A DNA stretch of 64,000 nucleotides from Rhodobacter sp. CZR27 (GTDB taxonomy: Bacteria > Pseudomonadota > Alphaproteobacteria > Rhodobacterales > Rhodobacteraceae), in assembly GCF_002407205.1 (NCBI RefSeq), contig NZ_CP023549.1:796521-860520 (forward strand). The letters run 5' to 3'. Positions 54,782 to 63,373 of the stretch are shown piece by piece. Numbering within the stretch: the stretch's first letter is position 1; every line of letters begins with the position of its first letter. Position numbers and translations under genes: made by a program. The notes under the pieces were generated by a model. That model was not told where the DNA came from and made no database searches. It was given only the letters and a program-made list of their open reading frames with translations.

Positions 54782-55529
54782 GCGAAAAACAATTCCAGAT
54801 ACGCCGGCCCGGCGGCCTCAAAACCGGCCAAGGTGGTTGACGGTCACGGACATGCTGGTTGACGCGCTACAGTCACGACACGGATGTAGGTGAAGTCCGC
54901 GACACAAACCCTGCCCGGGCTGTCCGGGATGATGTTGCAGTAAAGGTTCGGGAAGACGGGGAATTGTGTCGGCTGTCGGTCGTGTTCACGAAGCGCCTGC
55001 GAGGCTTGATGCCAAGTCCCGCAACACGTATCACCCGTGCTACCCTTTTGTGATTGACCACAAGTCCGTGGCGACGAAGCTCATGGGTCACGCGCCGATA
55101 GCCGTAGCAGGGTGTTCTTTTGACGAGATCCAGTTCCATGGTCAGTTGCCCGACCTTGCGCTCGAGGGCTGCGATGCGGGCCTCGTATTCGGCGATGACG
55201 CTGGCTTCGGCCTCCTCGTCCGTCAACTCGCCTCTGTCGAACTGCGTCAGCCACAGCTGGATGAGGTTCGCGGAGATGTTATGGCTGCGCTGCGCATCGC
55301 GCCGCCCGATGATGCCAGCCCGGATATGCTGGCAGAGATGAAGCTTGAACGGCGTCGAATGTCGACGGTATGGACTTCGTGACGTCATGGGCCTTCTCCT
55401 GGCAGGGCCCGCCCAGCGTATCAGATCCCCCGTGGTCCAGCCCGCGGGGTTCACTCCAGGAAGGGGTCAGTTCCTGATGTCGTTTGACACAGCGGGCGGT
55501 TCAGGAACTCGCCCACGCGTTCGTCATTC

Positions 55530-55568
55530 GCCGGGAAAACGATCCCCCGGATCGTTTTCTGGCCCGGC
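55530..55568. repeat. Palindromic insertion 6 (in IS256 copy b)
   Basis: Core arms GAAAACGATCC (55535-55545) and GGATCGTTTTC (55549-55559) around CCC, with outer arms GCCGG and CCGGC. AATGA occurs on both sides and may be a target duplication. It separates KLCKE from DERVGEF and introduces a stop codon. Confidence 0.8.
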
Positions 55569-55892
55569 TCATTCCTTGCAAAGCTTGGACACCGTGCTCT
55601 TCGAGATTCCGTTCAGCCCCATGGCCTGCACCAGTTCGTCCACCCCTCGGGTCGACACGCCGCTGATCCACGCCTCCTGGATGACCGCCACCGGCGCTTG
55701 TTCGGAGGTCTTCCGGGCCTCGGGGAAGCCTGGGAAGTAGCTGCCCTGCCGGAGCTTCGGCACCCGCAGGTTCAGCGTGCCCAGACGGGTATCGAGAGCG
55801 CGCTCTCCGATACCCGTTGCGCCAGGTCGTGCGATCACCGCTGCGTTCATGCCGGCCGGCACCGATCAGGCCTTCCACATCCTTCTTCGCTA

Positions 55893-55915
55893 CGATCGAT
55901 CCACTGGATCGATCG
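55893..55915. repeat. Palindromic insertion 7 (in IS256 copy b)
   Basis: 10-bp arms CGATCGATCC and GGATCGATCG around ACT (AGT on the coding strand), flanked by CTTCG/CGAAG complementary bases. It separates LQLIMDFE from VEGLIGAG and brings a stop. Confidence 0.75.
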
Positions 55916-56159
55916 CTTTACGCTCGAAGTCCATGATCAGCTGCAGGACAGCCTCGGCGATGGAGCGCAGGAAGTCGCCCTGATCGTGCTTGGCCAGAAG
56001 CTCGGACAGGTCCATGTTCGTCTTGGTCATCGGGGTCTCCGTAAGGTCCGTGGTTGAAGTCGCCAAACTCCACCTCGACCATACACCTCGATGGCCACCC
56101 GGGATCACACCGCCGCTGGCAACGAAATTACACCAGCTCCTCGCACGCTAACCAAAAGC

Positions 56160-56447
56160 ACCGGCGGCCGCCCTCTGGAAGCGATGGACGGGCTACCACA
56201 CCCGTAGCCGCATCGAGGCGAAGATATGGTGCCTCAAGGCCTTCGGCGAACGCATCATGGCGTTCGCCACTGTCTCTCGGACCAATGGCGTTCCAATGGC
56301 TCACCCCCGACCGCCAGACTGCAGAGATCCATATCCGCGTCGCGCTCATCAGTCACTTCAATGCTCTCGGCACCGCGGAGATCGTCCACGTGGCCTGACC
56401 TCAGCGGGGAAAGCGGCACCCACGCCTCCAGCCAAATTTCTGCAACA
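56160..56447 (+). pseudogene. IS5-type transposase C-terminal remnant (copy d)
   Basis: Encodes LWKRWTGYHTRSRIEAKIW and CLKAFGERIMAFATVSRTNG, then AEIHIRVALISHFNALGTAE after a frameshift. It ends in a terminal repeat TTTCTGCAACAATG. It lacks palindromic insertion 3 and so shows the uninterrupted site. Confidence 0.7.
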
Positions 56448-56579
56448 ATGGCAAACATCTGTGTCCCGCGGTGCAAGTTTCGATGTCCCGCTACAGCTAC
56501 ACCAGATTTTGCGACCATGGCGCACCAGGAGGCTTGACTTTGGAAACGGGATAGTTTCCCAACAGGGGCCCGCCTGCTG

Positions 56580-57764
56580 ATGGAGTGTCCCGTGACGATA
56601 CCGCGCTTCCCGATGGCCCTTGCGGTCCTCATCCTCGTCGGGCTGGCTGCCCCTGCCGCACGGGCCGAGGGGCCGAAGGGCCCGGGCGGTCCGGCGGGAC
56701 CCGTGCCGGTCACGGTGGTCAAGCTCTCGCAGCAGGACTTTCCCATCGTCTCGGTGCTGCCCGGCCGCGTCACGGCGGCCGAGGTGGCCGAGGTTCGTCC
56801 GCAGGTGAACGGCATCATCCGCGAGCGTCTGTTCGAGGAGGGCGCCGACGTCGAGGCGGGCCAGCCGCTCTACAAGATCGAGGATGACATGTATCTTGCC
56901 GGCGTGGCCGCCGCCCGCGCCGCCGTGGCGCAGGCCGAGGCGACGCTGCGGTCGGCGGAGAAGGACGCCGGTCGGGCCGAGGAACTGTTCGGCAACAACA
57001 CCGGAAGCGAGCAGAAGCTGGATGCCGCGGTCGCGGCACGCGACAGCGCGGCGGCGGCGCTGCAGATGGCGCGGGCGGAGCTGAAGGCTGCCGAGATCGA
57101 CCTGAGCCGCACCACGATCCGCGCGCCCATCTCGGGCACGGCGGGCTTCTCGCTGACCACCACGGGTGCGCTGGTCTCGGCGGGGCAGGAGATGGCGCTC
57201 ACGACGATCCGCGGTCTCGACACGGTGCATGTCGACGTGACGCAGTCGGCCACCGACCTGCTCAAGTGGCGCAGCCGCCTTGGCAAGGACGTGCTGATCC
57301 GCCCCGCCGGCAAGGTCGCGCTGATCCTGGCCGACGGCAGCCGCTACCCCATGACCGGCCGGCTTGCCGCGGCCGAGCCGCATGTCCAGCCCACGACCGG
57401 CATGGTCACGCTGCGCATCCATTTTCCGAACCCGCAGCGGGTGTTGCTGCCCGGAATGTATGTCCAGGTCGAACTTCCCGTGAGCGAGGCCGAGGATGCC
57501 GTGGCCGTGCCGCAGCGCGCGGTGATCCGCGACCGCCACGGCGTGCCGAGCGTCTGGCTCGTCAATGCCGAGAACCGCATCGAAAGCCGCGAGGTCGAGA
57601 TCGTGAAGTCCGATGGCGACCGCTGGATCGTGACGAAGGGCCTGGCGACAGGCGACCGCGTCGTGGTCTCGGGCTTCCAGAAGGCCGCCGTCGGCGCCCC
57701 GGTGATCCCCGAGGAGGCCGGCTCTGTCCCCGTCGGGGCGCAGTCCGCGCAGGCGGGCAACTGA
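56580..57764 (+). CDS. RND efflux periplasmic adaptor subunit (394 aa)
   Basis: The membrane-fusion (AcrA/MexA-like) component linking the inner-membrane RND pump to an outer-membrane channel. A signal peptide (MALAVLILVGLAAPAARA) without a lipobox cysteine means it is soluble or loosely anchored in the periplasm. Then come the beta-barrel/lipoyl halves (VRPQVNGIIRERLFEEGADV and LSRTTIRAPISGTAGFS), a coiled-coil hairpin (about 105-180) and the C-terminal barrel. Starts at ATG 56580 or GTG 56592. The pump gene follows after a single base. No outer-membrane factor gene is adjacent, so a TolC-like protein from elsewhere is needed. Confidence 0.9.
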   Translation: MECPVTIPRFPMALAVLILVGLAAPAARAEGPKGPGGPAGPVPVTVVKLSQQDFPIVSVLPGRVTAAEVAEVRPQVNGIIRERLFEEGADVEAGQPLYKIEDDMYLAGVAAARAAVAQAEATLRSAEKDAGRAEELFGNNTGSEQKLDAAVAARDSAAAALQMARAELKAAEIDLSRTTIRAPISGTAGFSLTTTGALVSAGQEMALTTIRGLDTVHVDVTQSATDLLKWRSRLGKDVLIRPAGKVALILADGSRYPMTGRLAAAEPHVQPTTGMVTLRIHFPNPQRVLLPGMYVQVELPVSEAEDAVAVPQRAVIRDRHGVPSVWLVNAENRIESREVEIVKSDGDRWIVTKGLATGDRVVVSGFQKAAVGAPVIPEEAGSVPVGAQSAQAGN

Positions 57765-57765
57765 C

Positions 57766-60700
57766 ATGGGCCGCTTCTTCATCGACCGCCCGGTCTTCGC
57801 CTGGGTCATCGCCATCGTGATCATGTCGCTGGGGGTGCTCTCGATCCTCAAGCTGCCGGTCTCGCAATATCCCTCGATCGCGCCGCCGGCGGTGGTGATC
57901 AATGCGGTCTATCCCGGCGCCTCGGCCGAGACGGTGACGGATACCGTCACGCAGGTGATCGAGCGCGAGATGACCGGCCTCGACGGGCTGCGCTACATCC
58001 GCTCGTCCTCGACCTCGACCGGGGTGGCGCAGATCACCCTGACCTTCGAACTGGGCACCGATCCCGACATCGCGCAGGTTCAGGTGCAGAACAAGCTGGG
58101 CCAGGCGCAGGCGCTGCTGCCGCAGGCGGTGGTGCGGCAGGGCGTGACGGTCAAGAAATCCTCGGCGGGGTTCCTCATGGTCATCGCGATGACCTCGACC
58201 GACGGCTCCTATTCGGCGCCGGAACTGGCCGATTACATGGCCTCGAACATGGTCGAAAGCATGAGCCGCCTGCCCGGCGTCGGCTCGGTCGAGGTGTTCG
58301 GCTCGCAGCACGCGATGCGGATCTGGCTCGACCCGAACCGGCTGAACGCCTACGATCTCGCGCCCTCGGACGTGACGGCGGCGGTCTCGGCGCAGAATGC
58401 GCAGATCTCGGCCGGCTCGTTCGGCGCCCGCCCCGCGCCCGAGGGGCAGCAGCTTCAGGCCACGGTCACCGCCCAGTCGCTGCTCCAGACGCCCGAGGAT
58501 TTCGAGCAGATCGTGCTGCGCGCCGAGACCGACGGCGGCCTTGTGCTGCTGCGCGACGTGGCGCGGGTCGAGATCGGCGCCCAGAGCTACGAGATCGACG
58601 GCCGCTTCAACCGCACGCCGGCTTCGGGCATGGCGATCCAGCTCGCCTCGGGCGCGAATGCGCTCGACACCGCCGACGTGGTGAAGGCGAAGCTGGCCGA
58701 GCTTTCGGCCTTCTTCCCCGAAGGCATGACCTACGAGATCCCCTACGACACCACGCCCTTCGTGAAGATCTCGATCGAGGAGGTGGTCAAGACGCTTGTC
58801 GAGGCGATCATCCTCGTCGTCCTCGTGATGCTGCTCTTCCTGCAGAACATCCGGGCCACGCTGATCCCGACGCTGGCGGTGCCGGTCGTGCTGCTGGGCA
58901 CCTTCGGCGTGATGGCGGCGCTCGGTTTCTCGATCAACACGCTGACCATGCTGGCCATGGTGCTGGCCATCGGCCTTCTGGTCGATGACGCAATCGTGGT
59001 GGTGGAGAACGTCGAGCGGATCATGGCCGAGGAGGGGCTGGACCCCGTCGCCGCCACCCGCAAGAGCATGGACGAGATCTCGGGCGCGCTGGTCGCCATC
59101 GCGATGGTGCTGTCGGCGGTCTTCGTGCCGATGGCCTTCTTCGGCGGCTCGACGGGCGAGATCTACAAGCAGTTCTCGATCACCATCGTCTCGGCCATGG
59201 CGCTGTCGGTCGTGGTGGCGCTGACGCTCACGCCCGCGCTTTGCGCCACGATCCTGAAGAACACCCACGGCGCACCGCGGCGCGGGCCGGTCGGGCTGTT
59301 CAACCGCGGCTTCGACGCAACGACGCGCGGCTATGGCGGGCTGGTCGCCCGGGTGATCCGGCGCCCGGTGCTGATGCTCGTGCTGTTCGGGGTGATCGTG
59401 GCCGGGATGGTGGCGCTGTTCCAGCGCACGCCCACGTCTTTCCTGCCCGACGAGGATCAGGGCGTGCTGATCACGCTGGTCCAGACGCCCTCGGGCGCCA
59501 CGGCCGAGCGCACGGCGGATGCGATCAAGAAGGTCGAGGACTACTGGCTTTCGGCCGAGGAGCAGAACGTCGCCTCGGTCTTCTCGGTCGTCGGCTTCTC
59601 CTTCGCGGGGCAGGGGCAGAACATGGGCCTCGTCTTCGTGAAGCTGAAGCCCTGGGACGAGCGGACGGACCCGTCGCGCAGCGTCTCGGCCATGGCGGGC
59701 CGGGCCTTCCCGGCGCTGATGGGCATCCGCGACGCGATGGTCTTCCCGATCGTGCCGCCGCCGGTGATCGAGCTGGGCAATTCCAACGGTTTCACCATGT
59801 TCCTGCAGGCCCGCCAGGGCCAGAGTCACGACGAACTGCTTGAGGCGCGCAACATGCTGCTGGGGCTCGCCTCGCAGAGCCCGCTGCTCGCCTCGGTCCG
59901 GCCGAACGGCGTCGAGGATGCGGCGCAGTTCCGCCTCGACATCGACTGGCGCAAGGCGGGGGCTGTGGGCGTGACGGCCGCGCAGGTGGGCGACTTCCTC
60001 AACACCGCCTGGGCCGGGTCCTATGTCAACGACTTCCTCGACGAGGGCCGGGTGAAGCGCGTCTATGTGCAGGGCGAGCCCTGGGCGCGGACCTCGCCCG
60101 ACGATCTCGACCTCTGGCGCATCCCGAACAAGGACGGCCAGTTCGTGGCGCTGTCCACCTTCTCCGACCAGACCTGGTTCTACGGGCCGCAGCAGGTCGC
60201 GCGCTACAACGCGATCCGCGCGATGGAGATCCAGGGCCAGGCCGCGCCCGGCGTCTCGTCCGGCGAGGCGATGGCCGAGATGGAGCGGCTGGTGGCCCAG
60301 CTGCCGCCGGGCTTCGCGCTGGAATGGACGGGCCTGTCGCTGGAAGAGCGCGAGGCGGGCGACCAGGCGAGCCTGCTGTTCCTTCTGTCGGTGGGCGCGG
60401 TGTTCCTCTGCCTCGCCGCACTCTATGAAAGCTGGACGGTGCCGATCGCGGTGCTGCTCGCCATGCCGGTGGGCATCCTGGGCGCACTGCTGGGCGCATG
60501 GTTCGGGGCGCAGGCCAACGGGGTCTATTTCCAGGTCGGCCTTCTGACCGTCGTGGGCCTGACCGGCAAGAACGGCATCATGATCGTGGAATTCGCCCGC
60601 AGCCGGCTGGCCCGCGGCGAATCTTTGCCCGAGGCCATCCGGCAGGCCGCGCTGCTGCGGTTCCGGCCGATCCTGATGACCTCGCTGGCCTTCTCGCTCG

Positions 60701-60882
60701 GCGTGGTGCCACTGGTGCTGTCCACCGGTGCGGGGGCAGGGGCCCGCCGCGCCATCGGCGACGGGATCCTTGGCGGCACGATCACCGGCACGGTGCTGGG
60801 GATCATCTTCGTCCCGGTGTTCTTCGTGCTGGTGACCGGGCTGTTCCGGCGCAAGGGGGTGCAGCGGGAGGCCGCGGCTTGA
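57766..60882 (+). CDS. RND efflux permease, HAE1/AcrB-type (1038 aa)
   Basis: A proton-driven multidrug exporter in the inner membrane. The N-terminus (GRFFIDRPVFAWVIAIVIMS) is classic, the proton-relay pair is in LAIGLLVDDAIVVVENVERI (about residues 406-407), and the TM10 lysine is in GLTGKNGIMIVEFARSR. Full length for HAE1 pumps with twelve membrane helices and two large porter loops. Substrates are not predictable, but antibiotics, dyes or solvents are typical. It shares an operon with the adaptor upstream and the TetR gene, whose TTG start overlaps its stop. Confidence 0.93.
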   Translation: MGRFFIDRPVFAWVIAIVIMSLGVLSILKLPVSQYPSIAPPAVVINAVYPGASAETVTDTVTQVIEREMTGLDGLRYIRSSSTSTGVAQITLTFELGTDPDIAQVQVQNKLGQAQALLPQAVVRQGVTVKKSSAGFLMVIAMTSTDGSYSAPELADYMASNMVESMSRLPGVGSVEVFGSQHAMRIWLDPNRLNAYDLAPSDVTAAVSAQNAQISAGSFGARPAPEGQQLQATVTAQSLLQTPEDFEQIVLRAETDGGLVLLRDVARVEIGAQSYEIDGRFNRTPASGMAIQLASGANALDTADVVKAKLAELSAFFPEGMTYEIPYDTTPFVKISIEEVVKTLVEAIILVVLVMLLFLQNIRATLIPTLAVPVVLLGTFGVMAALGFSINTLTMLAMVLAIGLLVDDAIVVVENVERIMAEEGLDPVAATRKSMDEISGALVAIAMVLSAVFVPMAFFGGSTGEIYKQFSITIVSAMALSVVVALTLTPALCATILKNTHGAPRRGPVGLFNRGFDATTRGYGGLVARVIRRPVLMLVLFGVIVAGMVALFQRTPTSFLPDEDQGVLITLVQTPSGATAERTADAIKKVEDYWLSAEEQNVASVFSVVGFSFAGQGQNMGLVFVKLKPWDERTDPSRSVSAMAGRAFPALMGIRDAMVFPIVPPPVIELGNSNGFTMFLQARQGQSHDELLEARNMLLGLASQSPLLASVRPNGVEDAAQFRLDIDWRKAGAVGVTAAQVGDFLNTAWAGSYVNDFLDEGRVKRVYVQGEPWARTSPDDLDLWRIPNKDGQFVALSTFSDQTWFYGPQQVARYNAIRAMEIQGQAAPGVSSGEAMAEMERLVAQLPPGFALEWTGLSLEEREAGDQASLLFLLSVGAVFLCLAALYESWTVPIAVLLAMPVGILGALLGAWFGAQANGVYFQVGLLTVVGLTGKNGIMIVEFARSRLARGESLPEAIRQAALLRFRPILMTSLAFSLGVVPLVLSTGAGAGARRAIGDGILGGTITGTVLGIIFVPVFFVLVTGLFRRKGVQREAAA

Positions 60883-61529
60883 GCGGCGAGGATTGCAAGC
60901 CCAAGATCGGCCGCCCGCCCGTCCTGAGCTGCGAGGAGCGGACCTGCCAGATCCTGCGCGCCGCCGAGGCGGTCTTCGTGCAGCACGGCTATTCCGGCGC
61001 GACGATGGACCGGATCGCCTGCGCGGCCGGCATGTCGAAGCGCACCCTCTACCAGCATTTCGACGACAAGCTGTCGGTTCTTGCGGCGCTGCTGAAGGCC
61101 TACAATGCCGGCCCGCTGATGGAGAGCCTGAACGACCCCGATCCCCCGGGAACCCCGCGCGAGATCCTGCACCGCTCGATCACCGGCATCGCGCATTTCG
61201 TGCTGGGACCCGAGCAGACCGCGCTGACCCGCCTCGCGGTGTCGGAGGCCACGGCCACGCCCGAGGTGGCGCGGCTGTTCTACCAGAACGCGATGGGCGG
61301 CCCGATCGCCGCCTTCGCGCGCCGGCTTGGCCGGATGGCCGAGCGCGGCCAGATCCGCTGCGATGATCCCGACCGGCTGGGCGTGCACCTGATCGGCGCC
61401 ACGCTGAACCGCCAGCTGTTCCGGCTGCTGACCCATCCCGGCGCGCCTCCGCCCTCGGCGGAGGAACTGGAGAGCCATGTCGTGGCGGTTCTGGCGCTGG
61501 TCGGGCCGGCGCTGGGGCTTGCGGAGTGA
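60879..61529 (+). CDS. TetR/AcrR-family regulator (216 aa)
   Basis: A likely local repressor of the efflux operon. The N-terminal helix-turn-helix is GATMDRIACAAGMSKRTLYQ with HFDDKLSVLAALL following, and the C-terminal ligand domain is all-helical. TTG 60879 is chosen because it overlaps the pump stop (TTGA) and no later start gives a complete first helix. TetR genes usually diverge from the pump operon; being the last co-directional gene is less common and implies autoregulation through the operon promoter before 56580. Tail-to-tail with cowN. Confidence 0.85.
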   Translation: MSGEDCKPKIGRPPVLSCEERTCQILRAAEAVFVQHGYSGATMDRIACAAGMSKRTLYQHFDDKLSVLAALLKAYNAGPLMESLNDPDPPGTPREILHRSITGIAHFVLGPEQTALTRLAVSEATATPEVARLFYQNAMGGPIAAFARRLGRMAERGQIRCDDPDRLGVHLIGATLNRQLFRLLTHPGAPPPSAEELESHVVAVLALVGPALGLAE

Positions 61530-61530
61530 G

Positions 61531-61809
61531 TCAGCAGCAGTTGTGCTCGAGGTGCCAGAGCAGGTCGAGCGCGGGCCCGTCCTCCAGCTCCTCGAAGAAG
61601 CTGTAGAGGCTGTTGATCTGGCTGCCGACGAAGTGAAGGTTGTCGGTCGCCATCCGTTCCTTCTCGGCCAGCTTCTGCCGGAAATATCCCACCCAGCGCG
61701 AGTCGCTGTCCTGCATGCGGGCAGACAGCATGTCCATCATCCGGTCCGCCTTGGCGTCGCAGTCGAGGCCGAGGAAGGTCACGTAGCGGTCGGGAGTCTG
61801 GTCGTTCAT
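61531..61809 (-). CDS. cowN: N2-fixation sustaining protein CowN (92 aa)
   Basis: CowN protects nitrogenase from carbon monoxide and allows nitrogen-fixing growth when CO is present. The protein has the family start DRYVTFLGLDCDAKADRMM, the middle WVGYFRQKLAEKE and the end FFEELEDGPALDLLWHLEHN with terminal Cys-Cys, and normal length. ATG 61809 is chosen from homologue-like length; an upstream in-frame start would add six residues. A CooA-like regulator gene lies 55 bases upstream on the same strand, the pairing expected from CO control of cowN in purple bacteria. It implies that the host fixes nitrogen. Confidence 0.88.
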   Translation of the reverse strand: MNDQTPDRYVTFLGLDCDAKADRMMDMLSARMQDSDSRWVGYFRQKLAEKERMATDNLHFVGSQINSLYSFFEELEDGPALDLLWHLEHNCC

Positions 61810-61864
61810 CGCGGCCTCGTTCAGCAAGCCGGCGCAGGATAGCGCGCCGGAACGGGCGGTTCTG

Positions 61865-62491
61865 TCAGCCGGACGACAGTTCGCTCAGATCCTGCAGGCG
61901 GTCGGGACGCAGCAGGTCGAGATGGCGCCGGTCGGCGCGGGCGACGATGCCCTCGCGGATCAGCCGGTTCAGCAGTGTCGAAAGCGTCTGCCGCGAGGTG
62001 CCAAGCGCGCTTGCCATCGCCTCGGTCGTGTCGATCAACCGGATGCGGTCGCTTCCCTGCGCCTGACGCTCGGCCAGCAGGAACCGGGCAAGGCGCGACT
62101 CGACCGGCCGGAAGGCCAGGTCCTCGATCAGGCTCAGCGCGCCGTGCAGCAGCCGGCCGATCTCGCGGAATGCGGTCAGCCCCAGTTCCGGCTCACGCGC
62201 GATGAGCCCGAGCATCTCCTCGACCGGCCAGCTGACCACCTCGCTCGGTTCCAGCGCCTCGACCCAGGCCCGGGTGTGGGTGACGAAGATCCCACCGGGC
62301 CGCAGGTAGCCGATCACCAGATCGCGCGAGGCCGCGTTCAGGCAGATCCGGGCAAGGCCGCTGTCCAGCACGAAGAAGCGGTTCGCCCGGCCCTCGGGGC
62401 GGGCGATGGCTTCGCCCGGCGCATAGCGGCGGTGCAGGCCCTTCGGCAAGCGCAGGAGCCAGTCGGAATGAGGGGCGGGATGGGCCGGCAT
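61865..62491 (-). CDS. CooA-like CO-sensing Crp-family regulator (208 aa)
   Basis: A Crp/Fnr-type activator with CooA features. Pro2 at the N-terminus (an axial haem ligand in CooA) is present, and LRPGGIFVTHTRAWVEALEP aligns with the CooA haem region so that His72 matches the ferrous-haem ligand His77 of the Rhodospirillum protein. The ferric-form cysteine is not conserved. The DNA-binding helix region is AMASALGTSRQTLSTLLNRL. Position directly upstream of cowN supports a CO-responsive role. If the haem assignment is wrong it would be an ordinary Crp/Fnr regulator. It probably shares a transcript with cowN. Confidence 0.72.
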   Translation of the reverse strand: MPAHPAPHSDWLLRLPKGLHRRYAPGEAIARPEGRANRFFVLDSGLARICLNAASRDLVIGYLRPGGIFVTHTRAWVEALEPSEVVSWPVEEMLGLIAREPELGLTAFREIGRLLHGALSLIEDLAFRPVESRLARFLLAERQAQGSDRIRLIDTTEAMASALGTSRQTLSTLLNRLIREGIVARADRRHLDLLRPDRLQDLSELSSG

Positions 62492-62740
62492 GGGCCGATC
62501 CTAGCGCAAGCGGTGCCGCGGCGCAGCATCCCCGGCCCTCGCCGACCATTTGCCGCATGACGAGGGCCCGGGGTGCCGCCCGCCTCCGTCCGCCGGGGAA
62601 GTGGCGCAGGGCAGGGCAATCCCGAACCCGGCCTGACCGCCGGTTGTTCAGGGCTGCACAAGCGCCGTGCGTTGCCGCAAGTTGTGCGCGCAGGCTTACG
62701 CGGCCATCTGGGCATCATCCACCCAGAGAGGTATCAGGAC

Positions 62741-63331
62741 ATGACCAACATCCTTCGCATTGATGCGTCGATCAAGGGCGAGGCCGCCGTCTCCCGCCGG
62801 CTGACCGGCCGTATCGTCGAGCGTCTTCTGGCGGCCGATCCGGCTGCCCGTGTCGTTTCGCGCGATCTGGCCGATGGCATCCCGCAGATCGACGGCCGCT
62901 GGCTCGGCGCCGTCTTCACGCCGGCCGAAGCGCGCAGCGCCGAGCAGACGGCCGCCGCCGCGCTGGCCGACGAGATCCTGGCCGAAGTGAAGGCCGCGGA
63001 CGTGCTGGTGATCGCGCTGCCGGTCTACAACTTTGGTGCACCGGCGCAGCTCAAGTCCTGGATCGACCACCTTGCTCGGCGGGGCGAGACCTTCGTCTAC
63101 ACCGAGACCGGGCCGGTCGGCCTGCTGAAGGGCAAGCGCGCCATAGTGGCCTTCACCTCCGATGGCACGCTGATGGGGTCGGCTGCCGATCACGCTTCGG
63201 GCTGGCTGCGCCACGTGCTGGGCTTCATCGGCATCACCGACATCGAGTTCGTGGCGGCGGACGGCATCGTCTTCGGACCCGAGGCCGCCCTGGCGCGGGC
63301 CGAGGCGGCGGTCGAGGCACTCGCCGCCTGA
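62741..63331 (+). CDS. azoR: FMN-dependent NADH-azoreductase (196 aa)
   Basis: A flavodoxin-fold quinone/azo reductase that transfers two electrons from NADH to quinones or azo compounds. The phosphate-binding start is ILRIDASIKGEAAVSRRLTG, and the family block is ALPVYNFGAPAQLKSWIDHL followed by RRGETFVYTETGPVGLLKGK. Length is typical. ATG 62741 is used with AGAGGTATCAGGAC upstream; the longer open frame before it is not protein-like. The gene stands alone, convergent with the ycnI-like gene, with a strong hairpin between them. Confidence 0.9.
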   Translation: MTNILRIDASIKGEAAVSRRLTGRIVERLLAADPAARVVSRDLADGIPQIDGRWLGAVFTPAEARSAEQTAAAALADEILAEVKAADVLVIALPVYNFGAPAQLKSWIDHLARRGETFVYTETGPVGLLKGKRAIVAFTSDGTLMGSAADHASGWLRHVLGFIGITDIEFVAADGIVFGPEAALARAEAAVEALAA

Positions 63332-63341
63332 TCCGGCGAAT

Positions 63342-63368
63342 GGCCGGGGGCGGGCTCCGCCCCCGGCC
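63342..63368. terminator. Bidirectional hairpin between azoR and ycnI-like gene
   Basis: A perfect 12-bp GC-rich stem (63342-63353 with 63357-63368) and a 3-base loop lie between the convergent stops. No T-tract follows on the plus strand, so termination may rely on the hairpin alone or on rho. Confidence 0.65.
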
Positions 63369-63373
63369 TCGCG

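Larger units (their letters stand above)
52282..54871 (+). mobile_element. IS21-family insertion sequence, copy 2
   Basis: Ends TGTTGAGCGACAACC (left) and, read inward, TGTAGCGCGTCAACC (right) match copy 1 at 20.4 kb. The 6-bp target duplication is GTCACG (52276-52281 and 54872-54877). It inserted in the IS3 orfB. The two copies are related at about four fifths of their residues, so this is a separate arrival rather than a duplication of copy 1. Confidence 0.88.
51828..55388 (-). pseudogene. IS3 transposase orfA-orfB, split by IS21
   Basis: OrfA begins near 55388 (PYRRHSTPFKLHLCQHIRAG, then a Leu-zipper-like AALERKVGQLTMELDLVK). OrfB continues to RVCVADFTYIRVV, where IS21 copy 2 enters at 54871. 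The remainder resumes after 52281 with TGFCYLAVVLDACSRKVI (catalytic Asp), NPYNNAQAESFMKTLK (Glu) and the terminal KRLHSALGYRTPEEFE. Internal deletion and the IS21 insertion inactivate it. Confidence 0.82.
51787..55458 (-). mobile_element. IS3-family element, interrupted by IS21 copy 2
   Basis: Perfect inverted ends over about 31 bases begin TGGAGTGAACCCCGCGGGCT at 51787 and at 55458, with a GGA target duplication. Without the 2.6-kb IS21 and its TSD the element is only about 1.08 kb, shorter than normal IS3 elements. There is an internal deletion between the orfA end (VGQLTMELDLVKRTP) and orfB (YGYRRVTHELRRHGLVVNH). Confidence 0.85.
55475..56030 (-). pseudogene. IS256-family transposase N-terminal remnant (copy b)
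   Basis: From ATG 56030 the protein reads DLSELLAKHDQGDFLRSIAE and LQLIMDFE, is interrupted by a palindromic insertion (55893-55915), and resumes in other frames with VEGLIGAGRHERSGDRTTWR, LRVPKLRQGSYFPGFPEARK and GLNGISKSTVSKLCKE. A second palindromic insertion (55530-55568) adds a stop there. It is then cut off after DERVGEFLNRP by the IS3 flank. No catalytic residues remain. Confidence 0.75.

Noticed and set aside
57562..59829. Long minus-strand frame opposite the RND pump (755 codons)
   Set aside because: Composition (Arg/His/Asp repeats) is that of an antisense shadow; the plus strand encodes an intact AcrB-type pump.
61810..61864. Sigma-54 (-24/-12) promoter before cowN
   Set aside because: A GG...GC pair is present but the spacing is 11 rather than 10 bases and the surrounding consensus is poor; the regulator gene upstream more likely supplies transcription.
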